DNA of 64,000 nucleotides from Membranipora membranacea. Its lineage: Eukaryota; Bryozoa; Gymnolaemata; Cheilostomatida; Membraniporidae. This document shows positions 54,401 to 64,000 of the stretch, in pieces (position 1 is the stretch's first letter; each line of letters starts with the position of its first letter). Made by a program: the position numbers and the translations under genes. The stretch is taken from the NCBI GenBank assembly GCA_914767715.1, contig OU612069.1:27215387-27279386 (forward strand), in the 5' to 3' direction. The notes under the pieces were generated by a model. That model made no database searches. It worked only from the letters and a program-made list of their open reading frames with translations, and was not told the DNA's origin.

Positions 54401-57400
54401 TGGTACGCACACCACTGTATGATGTGCAGTGGTACGCACACCACTGTATGATGTGCAGTGGTACGCACACCACTGTATGATGTGCAGTGGTACGCACACC
54501 ACTTTATGATGTGCAGTGGTACACACACCACTGTATGATGTGCAGTGGTACGCACACCACTGTATGTTGTGTCTAGCCATAGACAACTACAGGTATATAC
54601 GACAAACTAGAATATAAGTCTGTAATGTTCATACCTGCCGTGTATATGAGAGCGTTACTGATTCCTTGAGACACCATTGTGAGTACTAGAGTCGGCACAT
54701 CCGCCAGGCCTTCAAATATAAGAATATTCAGAAACCAATATGTCTTATTCAAACATGAAATATTTGATTTATTAGCAGTGTAAACCATATGTGCCTCCAC
54801 TGTCAGAGTAATCTGTGAGGTTGGAGTTGCTCTCCTCTTTACTGACAGCTGACCAGTAGAATGGAAGGCACTCAGACGGAGGGAAATTGGATTAACTTTA
54901 AGCTATCTGGTTGTAGTTGTTGTTGAGATTTATGAGCACATGTTTTATTGGACAAATTCTAATAGCTATCATATATCACTTAGGAGTTGCCCTGCCTCAC
55001 CTAAAGTGAAGGCTACTCCCATTTCACATGTCGTTGGAGCACAAAGGTATATATTAGCCTTGTCACAGAGAACACATGGCCGCGTGACTAGGCTAGGTAT
55101 AAATAACATGACTCAGGCAAAAACCAGTCAGTCAACGGCTAACAGATATGCAGACAGCTATCATATTTTGTACTGAGGAATGATATTATACCTTTGACCC
55201 AACTACATTATACTAATCATTTAACCTTCCATATAATTGAAAAGAAAAATAAACACCAGTAGGACCCCACAACAAAAATAAAAAGCAAAACTAAAAGAAT
55301 AAGGCAATATCGGGAAAGGAACTCTACTTTTATGACTGTTTACTGTACAACATATATACTCACAAGGACAGCTAGATTACTCATATGGGGATTATATTAT
55401 TTGGAGAATCACCCTAAAGGCTGGCGGCTAGTGGAGAGGACACTCCACAGACAGCTTTGTACTGAGAGGATATTGCTTGAGCAAGTCAGATATTTGTTAC
55501 AGTGATATGAGGTGAGCCTTTTCTATTGATTGTAACGAGTCAGATTGGTCATCCTAGAACACCTAGTTTCAGATATAACACACTTACTTGTGGTTGTAAC
55601 AGTGAAAACGCTGGAGGCAACAGCACAGAGTTGACCAGCCACTAGTCTATGTAGTAATGATATTCTGTAGCGAGTTCTCCTGTTTATAATTTCTGTAACA
55701 GCGTATATTATCGGTATGAATACGAGACCTGTTCCTTGTATAATAACTGAACTTTCTATCTAAAACAAAATAATTGTATTTCCACAAATTTTCACATCTT
55801 GCAGCAGTCCATAGAGATACTCAAAGAATACACTTCTCTCTCTATGTAAAAAGAGTATTGTCAAAATAGACATAACAAGTTTGTCTTGGTCCTAGAACAA
55901 GTCTGTTCTCTCTTTTGTGGCGGAGTGTTATTGCACAAGTCGGGCATCGAGGCGCGGCGACTTGGTAAACATCATTTTAGGTATTCTTTGACATTCACAG
56001 AGAGAACAAAATTCTCCTACCCTTGCCCATGGCACAAATTAACACTTATAATGCTGTAATTTTATAAAGCCACCAACCTGTTTATTTATATTACTATAGT
56101 CTAGAGATGTGTAAGATATAATATCTGATGCATTGTGTTGTCCCATTGTGCCATTAAAGATCTAAAATAAGTCAGAAAATATATCGGTAGCCCTTTCTGA
56201 TTAGCCTGATTTTCTGTGAGAGGAGTTGTCCTCACGCAAAGAAAGAACAGATAATAATTATCTACTACCTAGAATATTAACCACAATAAAAAGACTTGGG
56301 CAAAACATGCAGAATGATTTGAGTTTTCTCTGGTTACTCCAAGTTTGTGGTTCTCTTACCTTCAATACTCATTTCAAAATTCTCCTTGTGAAGCAAATAC
56401 AAACCAAGTCAAACTTTATTGTCACAAACTTAACAGCTTTGTTTTAAAAAAATCGAGATTTAAAATGATTTGTTTTGGTTGAAGGTAAATAGATTGATTG
56501 AGCGAACGCAAACTAGCTGGAGACTTACATTCATAGTAGCAGGCAAGTGTATTGAGTAAGACGTCGGCATAAGGCAAATGAGTACACACAAAAACTTTCC
56601 TAGGTTGGCGCGCTCGTTTACTGAATTCTCAGGATAATCCCCTCCATTTCGGAAAAGGGCTGTTGACAGAAAACATTCATCCTCTTTTCTGTACCTGTTG
56701 AAATGATACAATATACTGTTAGTTATGTCCCAACATACGGTGATCCTGCAACTACATCAAGCCTGGTAAGTATTAGCCTGTGTTGACTAGCTTTGTTCGG
56801 TGGGTTGGAGGGGGGTGGACGAACAAAGCTTGTCAACCCCTCTCGCTTTGTTCCACCCCCCCCCCCCCCCCACGAACGAAGCTTGTCAAGACACGCTAGG
56901 TTGGTAGATGCCTAACGCTGCATTTATGCTGTCAGTTAATTAAACAGACAATTAATTGCAGAGACATTTTAATGGACCAAATTTAAAACCATAAAAGCTA
57001 CCATCGTTCCAATTTGAATGCAATGTAACAAAGGTCAATGGTAGATTTTTAATTTAATGGTCTCTTTAATTGTCTGTCAAATTGATAACCCACATGTATT
57101 TCATCATTTACAAACTGTCAAGCGTAAGTTCACACATAATGCTATCACATGCAAATATTTTCCGTTTGAACTCACTTTCTCCTTTTCCATGCCTGCTTCC
57201 ATATTCCTGCACTGTCCACAATCACGCTTGTATCCGGTCGGTACTCTCGAATCTTTTTCATACAGATCACTAAAATATAAACACTTCTAAAATGTAACTG
57301 CAACCTATGGGATCTGTAATGTTATCCAAAGCTATTGCTAAGTATTATGACAGGTATGTGGCTGACTGTCAAGATCACAATTTTGGGGATTTAAAGCAAC

Positions 57401-59497
57401 TTCTAGATCAAGAGATGGACTTAGTATTTTGAATCAAGAGCGAAAATATCACCCACCAAGTATCAGGATCAAGGTGCTCAGAGTAGCACTGACATCAACA
57501 AATATGGCAAAGCTTACAGCCATGTGGCTGAATTTCCGTTTGAAGAGGTCAAGTTGCTGATTCGGGTCAGTTTTAGTTAAGCCATAATTGTACGTGATCC
57601 CTGCACAGAACACTACAGACACTGTGTCTCCGAGCTTCCAGAACCAGTAATACCAAGCGTAGAGTTTCCTCACTTCATCTCTACTAGTCATCTGACAGCA
57701 AAAAGCATAGGAAGAGTTTTCTTGTGTTTGAAGGTTTAAAAATAACAAATATTTCCATGATCCAATGATAAGGATTCACAGTAGTTTTATGGTTATCTCA
57801 AACATTCAACTCGATTCAGCTTAGTTTCAGAGACTTTACTACAACTTGGTAGTTGCATTTCAATATGCAAACATGAGAACGGGAGACCAGTTTTACATCG
57901 CATTGACAGCAATAAGGTTACCAATGAGATTCCTAGAAATTCAGAATAAGCTGTTTGTACCAGCATCACAAACCTGATCTCCTGCTAATGCTGGGATGAG
58001 AGTGTCAAGAGTAGACTGAGCTCCTGATATGAGGCACACAACAACTAGGTACACAAGAGCCATCCCATCTAAGTGCAGATGGCCCATAGATCTTAGAGGT
58101 GTAAAAGAGCAGTCAGGATCCATATATACTCTCTGTGAGTAGTTGTGAGGTATCATTGTACAGTTTAGGTTGCGTGGCAGCTCAAAAATCACTCCAGATA
58201 TGTATCCAAACCTATCCGATAATATGAGAATCACCAAATACATGGATTGGAAAGCCCATTGATACACATATGATAGCAAGCAAATCAGATTGAGTTGTCG
58301 TTTGTGACCAAGGGTGCCAATAGCGGGATCAGATGAAACAGGGGCTTTAGGGATGGTGCCAATTTGAGTTAATGATTAACCTTGTAATAAACACGGGCTT
58401 GGTATTCGCTCCGTAACTAGGCACACAGTTTGGCTAGTGGATTGTTGCTACCAATTGTTTTCCCTGAAGAAGCTTCTAGTCCAAAATAGCCAGTGAATCC
58501 CATTATATCATATTACATACCCAATCCATATGAGTACCGTCCCACACAGAAGCATTCTTGTTTTTCTGATCCAGGCATCAGAAACTAGTCCACTAATAAC
58601 AGCGCCCAAGTTGATGATTACGAGGGAGGCAATGTGCACCGATTGTAACCTTCAAAAAGAGAAGTAAGTAATATGGTTTGTCCTTTTTTCGAAATAAAAT
58701 TTAGTTTATATTGGATCCTGGCGCTTTGGACAAAACTTTATAAGGTTACCCTTCGAAACGGTGTTAAGAAACAAGTAAAGAGAGTTGCTTCGAAATACTG
58801 CAATGTAAATACCATGGATTGGATCCATAAAAAAACACTTGAGTCGATCGTCATTGTGGAACCTCTCACAAAGGCCAAAAATTCTTATTCAATGTATAAT
58901 ATGCACTGGTCATGAAACCAATCTGAGCCGGAAAAAAATGGACAGAACAAGAAAACATCGTTTTTACAACTCTGTCAGGAAAATTTTCCGGCTTTCAATT
59001 TCTGCCTTCCAGGGGAGGCCAACTTACCTTTTTGTTACCATATCAGGCTTTGGAACTCCGGGCTGAGCGAAAATAGGATCATACAGCACTATTATAAACG
59101 GTATCCATGTAGCGAGTGTTCTGATTGCCATACACCGGAAGAAGTCACAGAGCACAAGTCCCCATACAGCTAGTTTCTGGTTCTGCTTCGAGTTGAAGTC
59201 ACCCAGCGCGGATTTGAAGTTCAGAACTCCTCTGTGTCTCTTGATGCTTTCTGACAGTGACACATTCAATAGAGGCTTCACCTCTCCGCTATTGTTGACA
59301 GAGTTGTGCTTCTCTGCTGTGGTGGTAGACATTGTCGTTCCCACTTTTAGATTGCTATTTTGTTGTGTACATACGGCACCTGTTTTCGGCAAGCTCTCTG
59401 AAGAAATAAGACAAATGTCTACCTCGCTCGATGACACAAACACCCATCCAGTCCAAACAGCTAGATACAGCCACAATGTATCTTTGAAATAATCCAC
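51439..59497 (-). CDS. SLC15/POT-family transporter-like gene, copy C
   Basis: Nine exons in protein order: 59497-59028 (exon 1; start ATG probably near 59,329 or upstream), 58649-58521, 58253-57974, 57691-57453, 56694-56529, 56161-56078, 55759-55588, 54743-54635 and 51668-51439. Features: TM1 with LVLCDFFRCMAIRTLATW, the POT signature region GAVISGLVSDAWIRKTRMLL, KLYAWYYWFWKLGD, ANLGKFLCVLICLMPTSY, LADVPTLVLTMVSQGISNAL and the SAPSSMQATAMG block near TM10-11, ending EREIGLGLNEN. Membrane transporter; substrate unknown. The canonical ExxER of TM1 is reduced to Asp-x-x-Arg. Coding exons are open, but the acceptor of exon 3 reads GC where AG is expected (58,254-58,255), and the 172/109-bp exon join is out of phase, so an exon may be missing. 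Intron 8 is filled with LINE fragments and a 29-bp satellite. Confidence 0.65.
52025..52260 (+). mobile_element. LINE C-terminal fragment
   Basis: Frame ending NALRSKCPIIKYWHD plus stop resembles the basic tail after the RT of LINE ORF2 (HCLHNLVECYTHQPTITHRM). Short and without RT motifs, so tentative; it lies next to the larger fragment that follows. Confidence 0.4.
52434..53215 (+). mobile_element. Degenerate LINE reverse transcriptase fragment
   Basis: SGVPQGSIIGPTMFLFYING (RT motif B'), then in a shifted frame FADGTVVYN (YADD box decayed to FADG), then NVKYLGVTQETKITWHTRL. Further downstream SLLSDGRRARRLKVF fits the LINE tail. Several frame changes; the active site is lost. Confidence 0.75.
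54040..54371 (+). mobile_element. LINE 3' end with (AAAC)n tail
   Basis: Encodes LRIVNNPEHLLRNRLKNKTN and a basic tail (RSRTVKCSKAILKNRLSG), then a 3' UTR ending TTAAACAAACAAAAAAACAA. Same tail type as the 38.2-kb LINE. It is a severely 5'-truncated insertion in copy C. Confidence 0.7.
54371..54572. repeat. 29-bp satellite, 7 near-identical copies
   Basis: Unit GTGGTACGCACACCACTGTA plus TGATGTGCA. Each unit contains a hairpin (AGTGGT, 4-base loop, ACCACT on the partner strand). It starts exactly where the LINE AAAC tail ends, so it probably arose at or next to the insertion. Absent from copy B. Confidence 0.9.
56780..56900. repeat. Inverted repeat around C-runs
   Basis: GACTAGCTTTGTTCG and CGAACGAAGCTTGTCAAG flank two inner partial copies and two homopolymer tracts (a G-rich one near 56,805 and 16 C near 56,856-56,871). 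In an intron of copy C only. Confidence 0.7.
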
Positions 59498-60085
59498 ACC
59501 ATGTGAGATATGGTATTTTAAGATCAGCTTATCTCAGCTGAACACAATTAGTCATTATTGTAACTCGTGCTGATGTTTATCTCCTCATATTTGATAAAGA
59601 TGTGTCATTCAAAGTTTGCCAGTTAGTGATTTAAGGATTATTGATTGCATAATTCGGCATCAAATTTAAAACAACAATCAACTTGGTCATTACCTGAATT
59701 TTTTTTACTCTCAGCTGTTCTAGGGTCATAGTAAAATTTAGGCTGTCGACCAACAGAGGAAAACCATACAAACCAGACCAAACGATTTTGCATTTCAGAG
59801 TTATGATTTTTCAGAGATGAAGAGGGAAATAAACATGAAAGTTGAAATATCATTGGGTTCTGGGATGATGTGGTTTCAAGCTTTAAACCATGGAATTTTA
59901 CAAGCCGTACCTTTGACAATGGTATACAAATACAAGCATGAGCAGGGAAAGATAAACTATCAGAGTCAATTGTTCAGAGTAAGTTATCACAACCGTAATT
60001 ATTGCTAATGATAAGCCCACATACAACCATGGTCACAACTAGAGAAGATTGTAACGTTGGCGAGTATTAACACACCGATTCAGCT
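59498..60085. promoter_or_regulatory. Divergent intergenic region between copy C and gene D
   Basis: About 590 bp separate the outermost coding positions of copy C (minus) and gene D (plus), so both promoters probably lie here. No clear TATA box or conserved site could be picked out. Confidence 0.4.
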
Positions 60086-63000
60086 ATGGGCAATGCTAAA
60101 TCTGGTCAGGCATCAGGTGATAGTGCGACAAGATCAACACATTTCAAGCTAAAACCATCCAGGAGCAATAAAAATTATGACAGGATGAGCACGGCCTCAA
60201 CAACTGGTGGAGATTTCACACCAGAGAAGACTCAGAGACTAGCTATTGCTGGCATACTTTTATGTGAGCTCTTCAGAAATACTGCTACAAGATCTATGAT
60301 AATCTGGATACCTCAGATGTTTAGGCTCAATGACGATCTTGACCAATCAGGGTAAGTGTTCATCAATCTGTGAAGCATAGGAAAAAATGTCAGTGTCAAT
60401 TGAGAACTATCAAGAGCAGTGTTTTGTTATTTTACCAACTAAACCCCTTAAGGGGTTGAAGGTGTTAGGGTTAAATTTGTAAGTCTGTCTCTGAACATAA
60501 CAGTGCTTTAAGGGTGCGGCCGCCATATTCAGTGCCAAGTTGCTCTCAGTTTGCAGGCAGGTCAGAGCACACCTGAACGTCAATTGAGCCAAGTAGTTGG
60601 TAGACTGGGGGGATTGGGAGCGAGATTGGATCACAAGACCTCAAACGCATTAGAAGGCAGGCACTTTAAGTGTAGTTTCCGATTCTGCCATAATTGAATT
60701 GCCAAACATTTCCATCTAGTCCATTATGACTGACTAGTCAGTGATAACTGTTATGCTAGATCTCCTTCCTTGGAGAAATGTTTTGTGCTTGTCTGTGCTA
60801 TGATGAATAATTTTCGTCGCAAACCATTTTTAGCAATGTTGGGAAGAAAGTGTAGGTGTAGGAGGGGGGGGGGGCTCAGTTGGTTAGGATGTTGGCATCA
60901 GTGCACAAGTGGTAAAGGTTGTTGGTTTGAATCCCACTGTAGTCCACTGAATACTGAGGTATTTTAAACCCCTAGGTGTGCTCTGATCTGCCTACAAACT
61001 AGAATATTGCACTTGCATTGCCGCCTTGCCGTTAAGGCACCCCCTATGTCACCACTAATTTGTCAGGATGCGGTGCGTGACTAAACCTTGTGATTCTAAC
61101 CAACTTTCAACAACAGCATTTTAACCAACGTTTAACCAACTGCATATTCTTGTAATTTGCTAGGACTAATTCCAATGGTATCTGATATCATGAACAACAC
61201 AACTAGCTGGATTTTCGGTATCATTACAGATGCTTTCTTTAGAAAGACAAGAATCCTCATTCTCAATGGCGCTGTTATGGGTGCATGGTGAGTCAATATT
61301 TTTGTATTGTACAGTATTTTTTTAGCAGCAGATTTTACAGTCTTGGAGTTTCAGGCAATAATGTAGGTGTTGCACAATCTCTATCTACAGGGGCTCTCTT
61401 AATTGGTTCAGCTGTAACAACTTTGCACTGGCAGCGGTAATTGAACACTGCCACAGACCAAAGCGTTTAACAGACAGACAAACATTTATACAGTGAAATT
61501 CGAAGCAATTTTGAGTAATAACATTGATGGAAATAGTTATTGCCCATCCACGCCCAGGTTGATGGTATTCTTATGACATTGCGGTCATGGAACTTCTCGA
61601 ATGACTCCAGATTATGACTATAGGTCACCTATGCCTCAGAGCTATAATAGTAGCGCGTGAAGTACATTGTAAACATTTCTGCATTGTCAGGGGACATTGC
61701 GTACATTAGCATAGATGAAAACATTTATTGGCCTCCTCGGAAAAATTCCTGTCATCCTTTTCAAGTGATAGATAAAATGAAGAAGTTGCAATTCGTAGGG
61801 ATTTTACACTACAGTTAACCTAAAACTCCTCATGTAAAAAATACTTGGAAAGGAAGGGGATAACTGACACAAATAAATAGCTTACCAAGAAGAGCTTTGA
61901 ATGTAATGGCCATGTAAAACTATGGACTACTTTGGTATATAGAAGTCTGAACTATTTCAGTATTCTTTAATAATTTGAAGTTGTCTCTCACGCAAAGATT
62001 TCTCAACTGAACCAAAAGAGTTGTATACTTAAATTTAAGGCTACTCATAAACACGTCTCTTGTTTTGTTTTCAGTTTTCTCTATTTGGCCATCCTTCTTT
62101 CTGAAGTCTCAAACAACATTGTGTGTGCTCTGGACAACTCCACAAACAGCTCCAACCCTGATGACACAATCATAGTAGTGAATAACAAATCAATCGATAT
62201 TGACTGCAAACTAGAACCGATCTATGCTGCAGGAAATACAAGCGATGTCAAACTTATCGCAGTGATATACTTGACTGTGGTGTTTGTGATCTCATTGAAT
62301 GAGTCAGTGTTTGAGACAGTACTACCTGTTATAGGAGGTGATCAGGTGGGTGAATTCTTCTTCACTACTCAATAATATTTGACAACGTCAAAGGGCATTC
62401 ACAAGAAATAGCTCACTACTCTACCGCTTTGGCAAACTTTCTTGCGTCTGACACACATGAATTAATACCTACAATATCACTGAATCTGTAATTAGGAGAT
62501 GTTTGCCTCCGATTGTGAGGAAAAGCTTATGTCCGTGTTAAGATTGGCTCACAATTCATAGTTTGAAAACACCAAATGCCTTCGCTCCTATTGTCTAAGT
62601 ACTCAACAGTTACAGGTTAATACGCATTTGAGTATGCTGCAGTTGGGAACATAAAAACGTTTTAATACCGATATCATATTTAACCTCTGATGAATCTCAA
62701 TTGCAACCTCTTCAATTAAAGATTTCAAGTCGTGATGGTCTCAGAAAGTTTTACGCAGCTTACTATTGGTGTTGGAAGATGGGAGAATTGATGTCTTCTG
62801 TGGCTTCCGTCATACTCATGAGAACTCAATCACATCTCACCACAGCAGCAGATAATCAGAATCTATTTAAGTATGCCCTCCTAGGATGGTGCGTCTTCGC
62901 TTCTGTACTGATAACACTGGCTCTAACATCAATCTTTGTTGGTAAGTTGATCTATTCAGGCGTAGGTGGTGGCAAAGTTGATTAGAGACGCGGCCTCAAT

Positions 63001-63761
63001 CACAGAGCGCACATTGCAGATTGTCCTTTTGTATCGTACCTATTGTCTATTGTCTACTGGGGTACGGTTGGCCTCTTGGTGTCCTCCAACTGGTCTAAAA
63101 TAGTGAGTGATCTTGCACAGTATCCACAGCCTCTCCATTATCTTTGCGCCCTCGACCTGATATGAGGTGTGTGTTAGATCCCCTGATTTTAATTAACCAT
63201 GTGAATAGCCAATAAAGTTCACAAAATTTTCATACTAGTAACTAAAATAGTGTTGGGCGTCGATGTTTTTGGCAATTGATGGATACTTGTTCACCAATTT
63301 TCAGTGATATCCTGTTGATGGGTACGTGAGCACCGACCTGACACTGCTGTCATAGTAGATACAGTTGGCATATGGAAACAAGCATTCTCAAGGCAAAGGT
63401 ATATAGCTCTGAACATTCACAAAAAAATTGGTCAGTACAAATTTTGGTAATAAAAAAATACCTGGATCAAGTTTGTTCTAATTTGCCAGTGTTGTGCTAG
63501 ATAAAACTTCATTCTTAAACTTTAACTTAAATTCAATTTCATGAGCAAAGTTGAGGAGACTGGTGATTCAAGTGTAATATTTTGTTTATGTTTCTTGTTC
63601 ACAGAGTGAGGGCAGATGATGAGAGTTTCTTATCTGTGGCTAAAGTAAGCCGAGGTGGTGACTATGCAGACAATGCTGTGACTGAGAGGGGGAATATGGG
63701 CATGTTCTTTGTTATTGTCCTCTGTCTGATACCGGTGTCATTTGCAACAAGACTACCTGTG
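60086..63761 (+). CDS. SLC15/POT-family transporter-like gene D, 5' part
   Basis: Exons 60086-60351, 61164-61288, 62075-62345, 62722-62945 and 63605-63761 correspond one-to-one to the first five exons of copies B and C; the gene continues past the window. Exon 1 starts MGNAKSGQASGDSATRST (a Gly at position 2 that could be myristoylated, inference) and gives a long polar N-tail, then TM1 LAIAGILLCELFRNTATRSM. Exon 2 holds the POT signature region (WIFGIITDAFFRKTRILILN). Exon 3: a glycosylatable loop (several N-x-S/T) and VIYLTVVFVISLNESVFETV. Exon 4: SSRDGLRKFYAAYYWCWKMG. Exon 5: ERGNMGMFFVIVLCLIPVSF. Phases of exons 2-5 agree; the exon 1-2 join is off by one base as read. More diverged than B and C are from each other. 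ExxER is reduced to Glu-x-x-Arg. Confidence 0.65.
60455..60605 (-). mobile_element. SINE-related fragment (minus)
   Basis: Reverse complement contains AGGTGTGCTCTGACCTGCCT and GCAAACTGAG, matching the body of the tRNA-derived SINE at 60.87 kb in opposite orientation. The promoter part is not clear. Confidence 0.55.
60864..61070 (+). mobile_element. tRNA-derived SINE
   Basis: After a run of 11 G comes an A-box-like GGCTCAGTTGGTTAG (60,873-60,887) and, 37 bases later, a B-box-like GGTTTGAATCC (60,924-60,934). This is the internal RNA polymerase III promoter of tRNAs. The intervening sequence does not fold as a clean tRNA, and a tRNA-unrelated body (AGGTGTGCTCTGATCTGCCT) follows and recurs at 60,455-60,605. 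In intron 1 of gene D. Confidence 0.7.
61289..62074. other. Intron 2 of gene D
   Basis: AT-rich; no further exon, RNA gene or repeat recognised. Confidence 0.5.
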
Positions 63762-63854
63762 GTTAGTATGTTGTATGAAAACCGAAGTACACTAGAACTC
63801 GCCCAGATTGATCTGTAGCTGTGACACATAGGCCTTTCAGCTCTTGCATGCGAA

Positions 63855-63945
63855 GAAGAGGGGATTACTCGGTTTGAACAAATTACCTACCGCTAGCATG
63901 TAAGCATTCAAGGTCCTGAGTTCAAATCGTGCTGCAGTTTATTAA
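63855..63945 (+). mobile_element. Possible second tRNA-like SINE head
   Basis: CCGCTAGCATGTAAGCATTC followed by GGTCCTGAGTTCAAATCGTG resembles the B-box half of a tRNA-derived SINE (GGTTCAAATCC type). The A box is not convincing. In an intron of gene D near the window end. Confidence 0.35.
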
Positions 63946-64000
63946 TTACTAGGCACCGCTCCGCCCTAGATTACGAGGCTAAATGTATAGGCTAGGTAGT

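Noticed and set aside
54371-54572. CRISPR-like array (regular 29-bp repeats)
   Set aside because: There are no unique spacers; the units are directly contiguous and the context is eukaryotic.
54271-54586. Three overlapping frames with a repeated short peptide
   Set aside because: All are translations of the 29-bp satellite, whose length makes it open in several frames.
57057-57290. Plus-strand frames also present at 31,186-31,389
   Set aside because: These are conserved intron sequence of the duplicated SLC15 block; similarity reflects duplication, not coding selection.
60864-60945. Genuine tRNA gene
   Set aside because: Boxes A and B are present, but acceptor and anticodon stems do not pair convincingly and a SINE body follows.

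Overview
The window looks like nuclear DNA from an invertebrate animal. It is AT-rich and has short exons, GT-AG introns of tens to thousands of bases, no operons, and many decayed copies of LINE, LTR and DNA transposons. Animal-type families are present: a macro domain joined to a PARP catalytic domain, importin-alpha armadillo repeats, SLC15/POT transporters, a THAP zinc finger and a Harbinger nuclease. A compact early-branching marine invertebrate such as a sponge would fit, but the species cannot be fixed from this sequence alone.

Layout. 1-935: 5'-truncated LINE reverse transcriptase. 1.29-3.03 kb (-): remnant of an importin-alpha-like gene. 3.8-12.3 kb (+): macro-PARP gene with an in-frame stop in its second recognised exon. 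Its 6.5-kb first intron holds three nested transposons: an old LINE (-), split at a TTAA by an inverted-repeat DNA element, which is split by a full-length two-ORF LINE (+). 13.2 kb: lone putative first exon. 15.3-16.3 kb (+): inverted, internally deleted SLC15 fragment. 17-18.8 kb: LINE fragments and a minisatellite. 19.2 kb: 106-bp near-perfect palindrome. 21.0-33.5 kb (-): SLC15-like copy B, damaged, with a Ty3/Gypsy-type remnant and a P-element-like transposon in its introns. 34.6-37.6 kb: degenerate PIF/Harbinger transposon. 38.2 kb: LINE tail. 39.8-42.5 kb: fragments of an unrecognised spliced gene. 44.2-49.5 kb (+): second importin-alpha-like gene, with a stop codon and a frame break. 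51.4-59.5 kb (-): SLC15-like copy C. 60.1 kb to the end (+): SLC15-like gene D, divergent from C and cut by the window edge.

The main history is duplication and transposition. Copies B and C have the same exon lengths (129, 239, 166, 84, 172, 109 and 230 bp) and alignable introns, so they come from one segmental duplication; A is an inverted piece of it and D an older relative. The importin-alpha remnants at the two ends form a second duplicated pair. The most interesting single object is a 3,185-bp element at 27,728-30,912. It has about 770-bp terminal inverted repeats, an 8-bp target duplication GTCCGGTC close to the Drosophila P-element preferred site, and a THAP-domain coding exon but no recognisable transposase catalytic part. 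This suggests a non-autonomous P-superfamily element that may encode a KP-like DNA-binding product.
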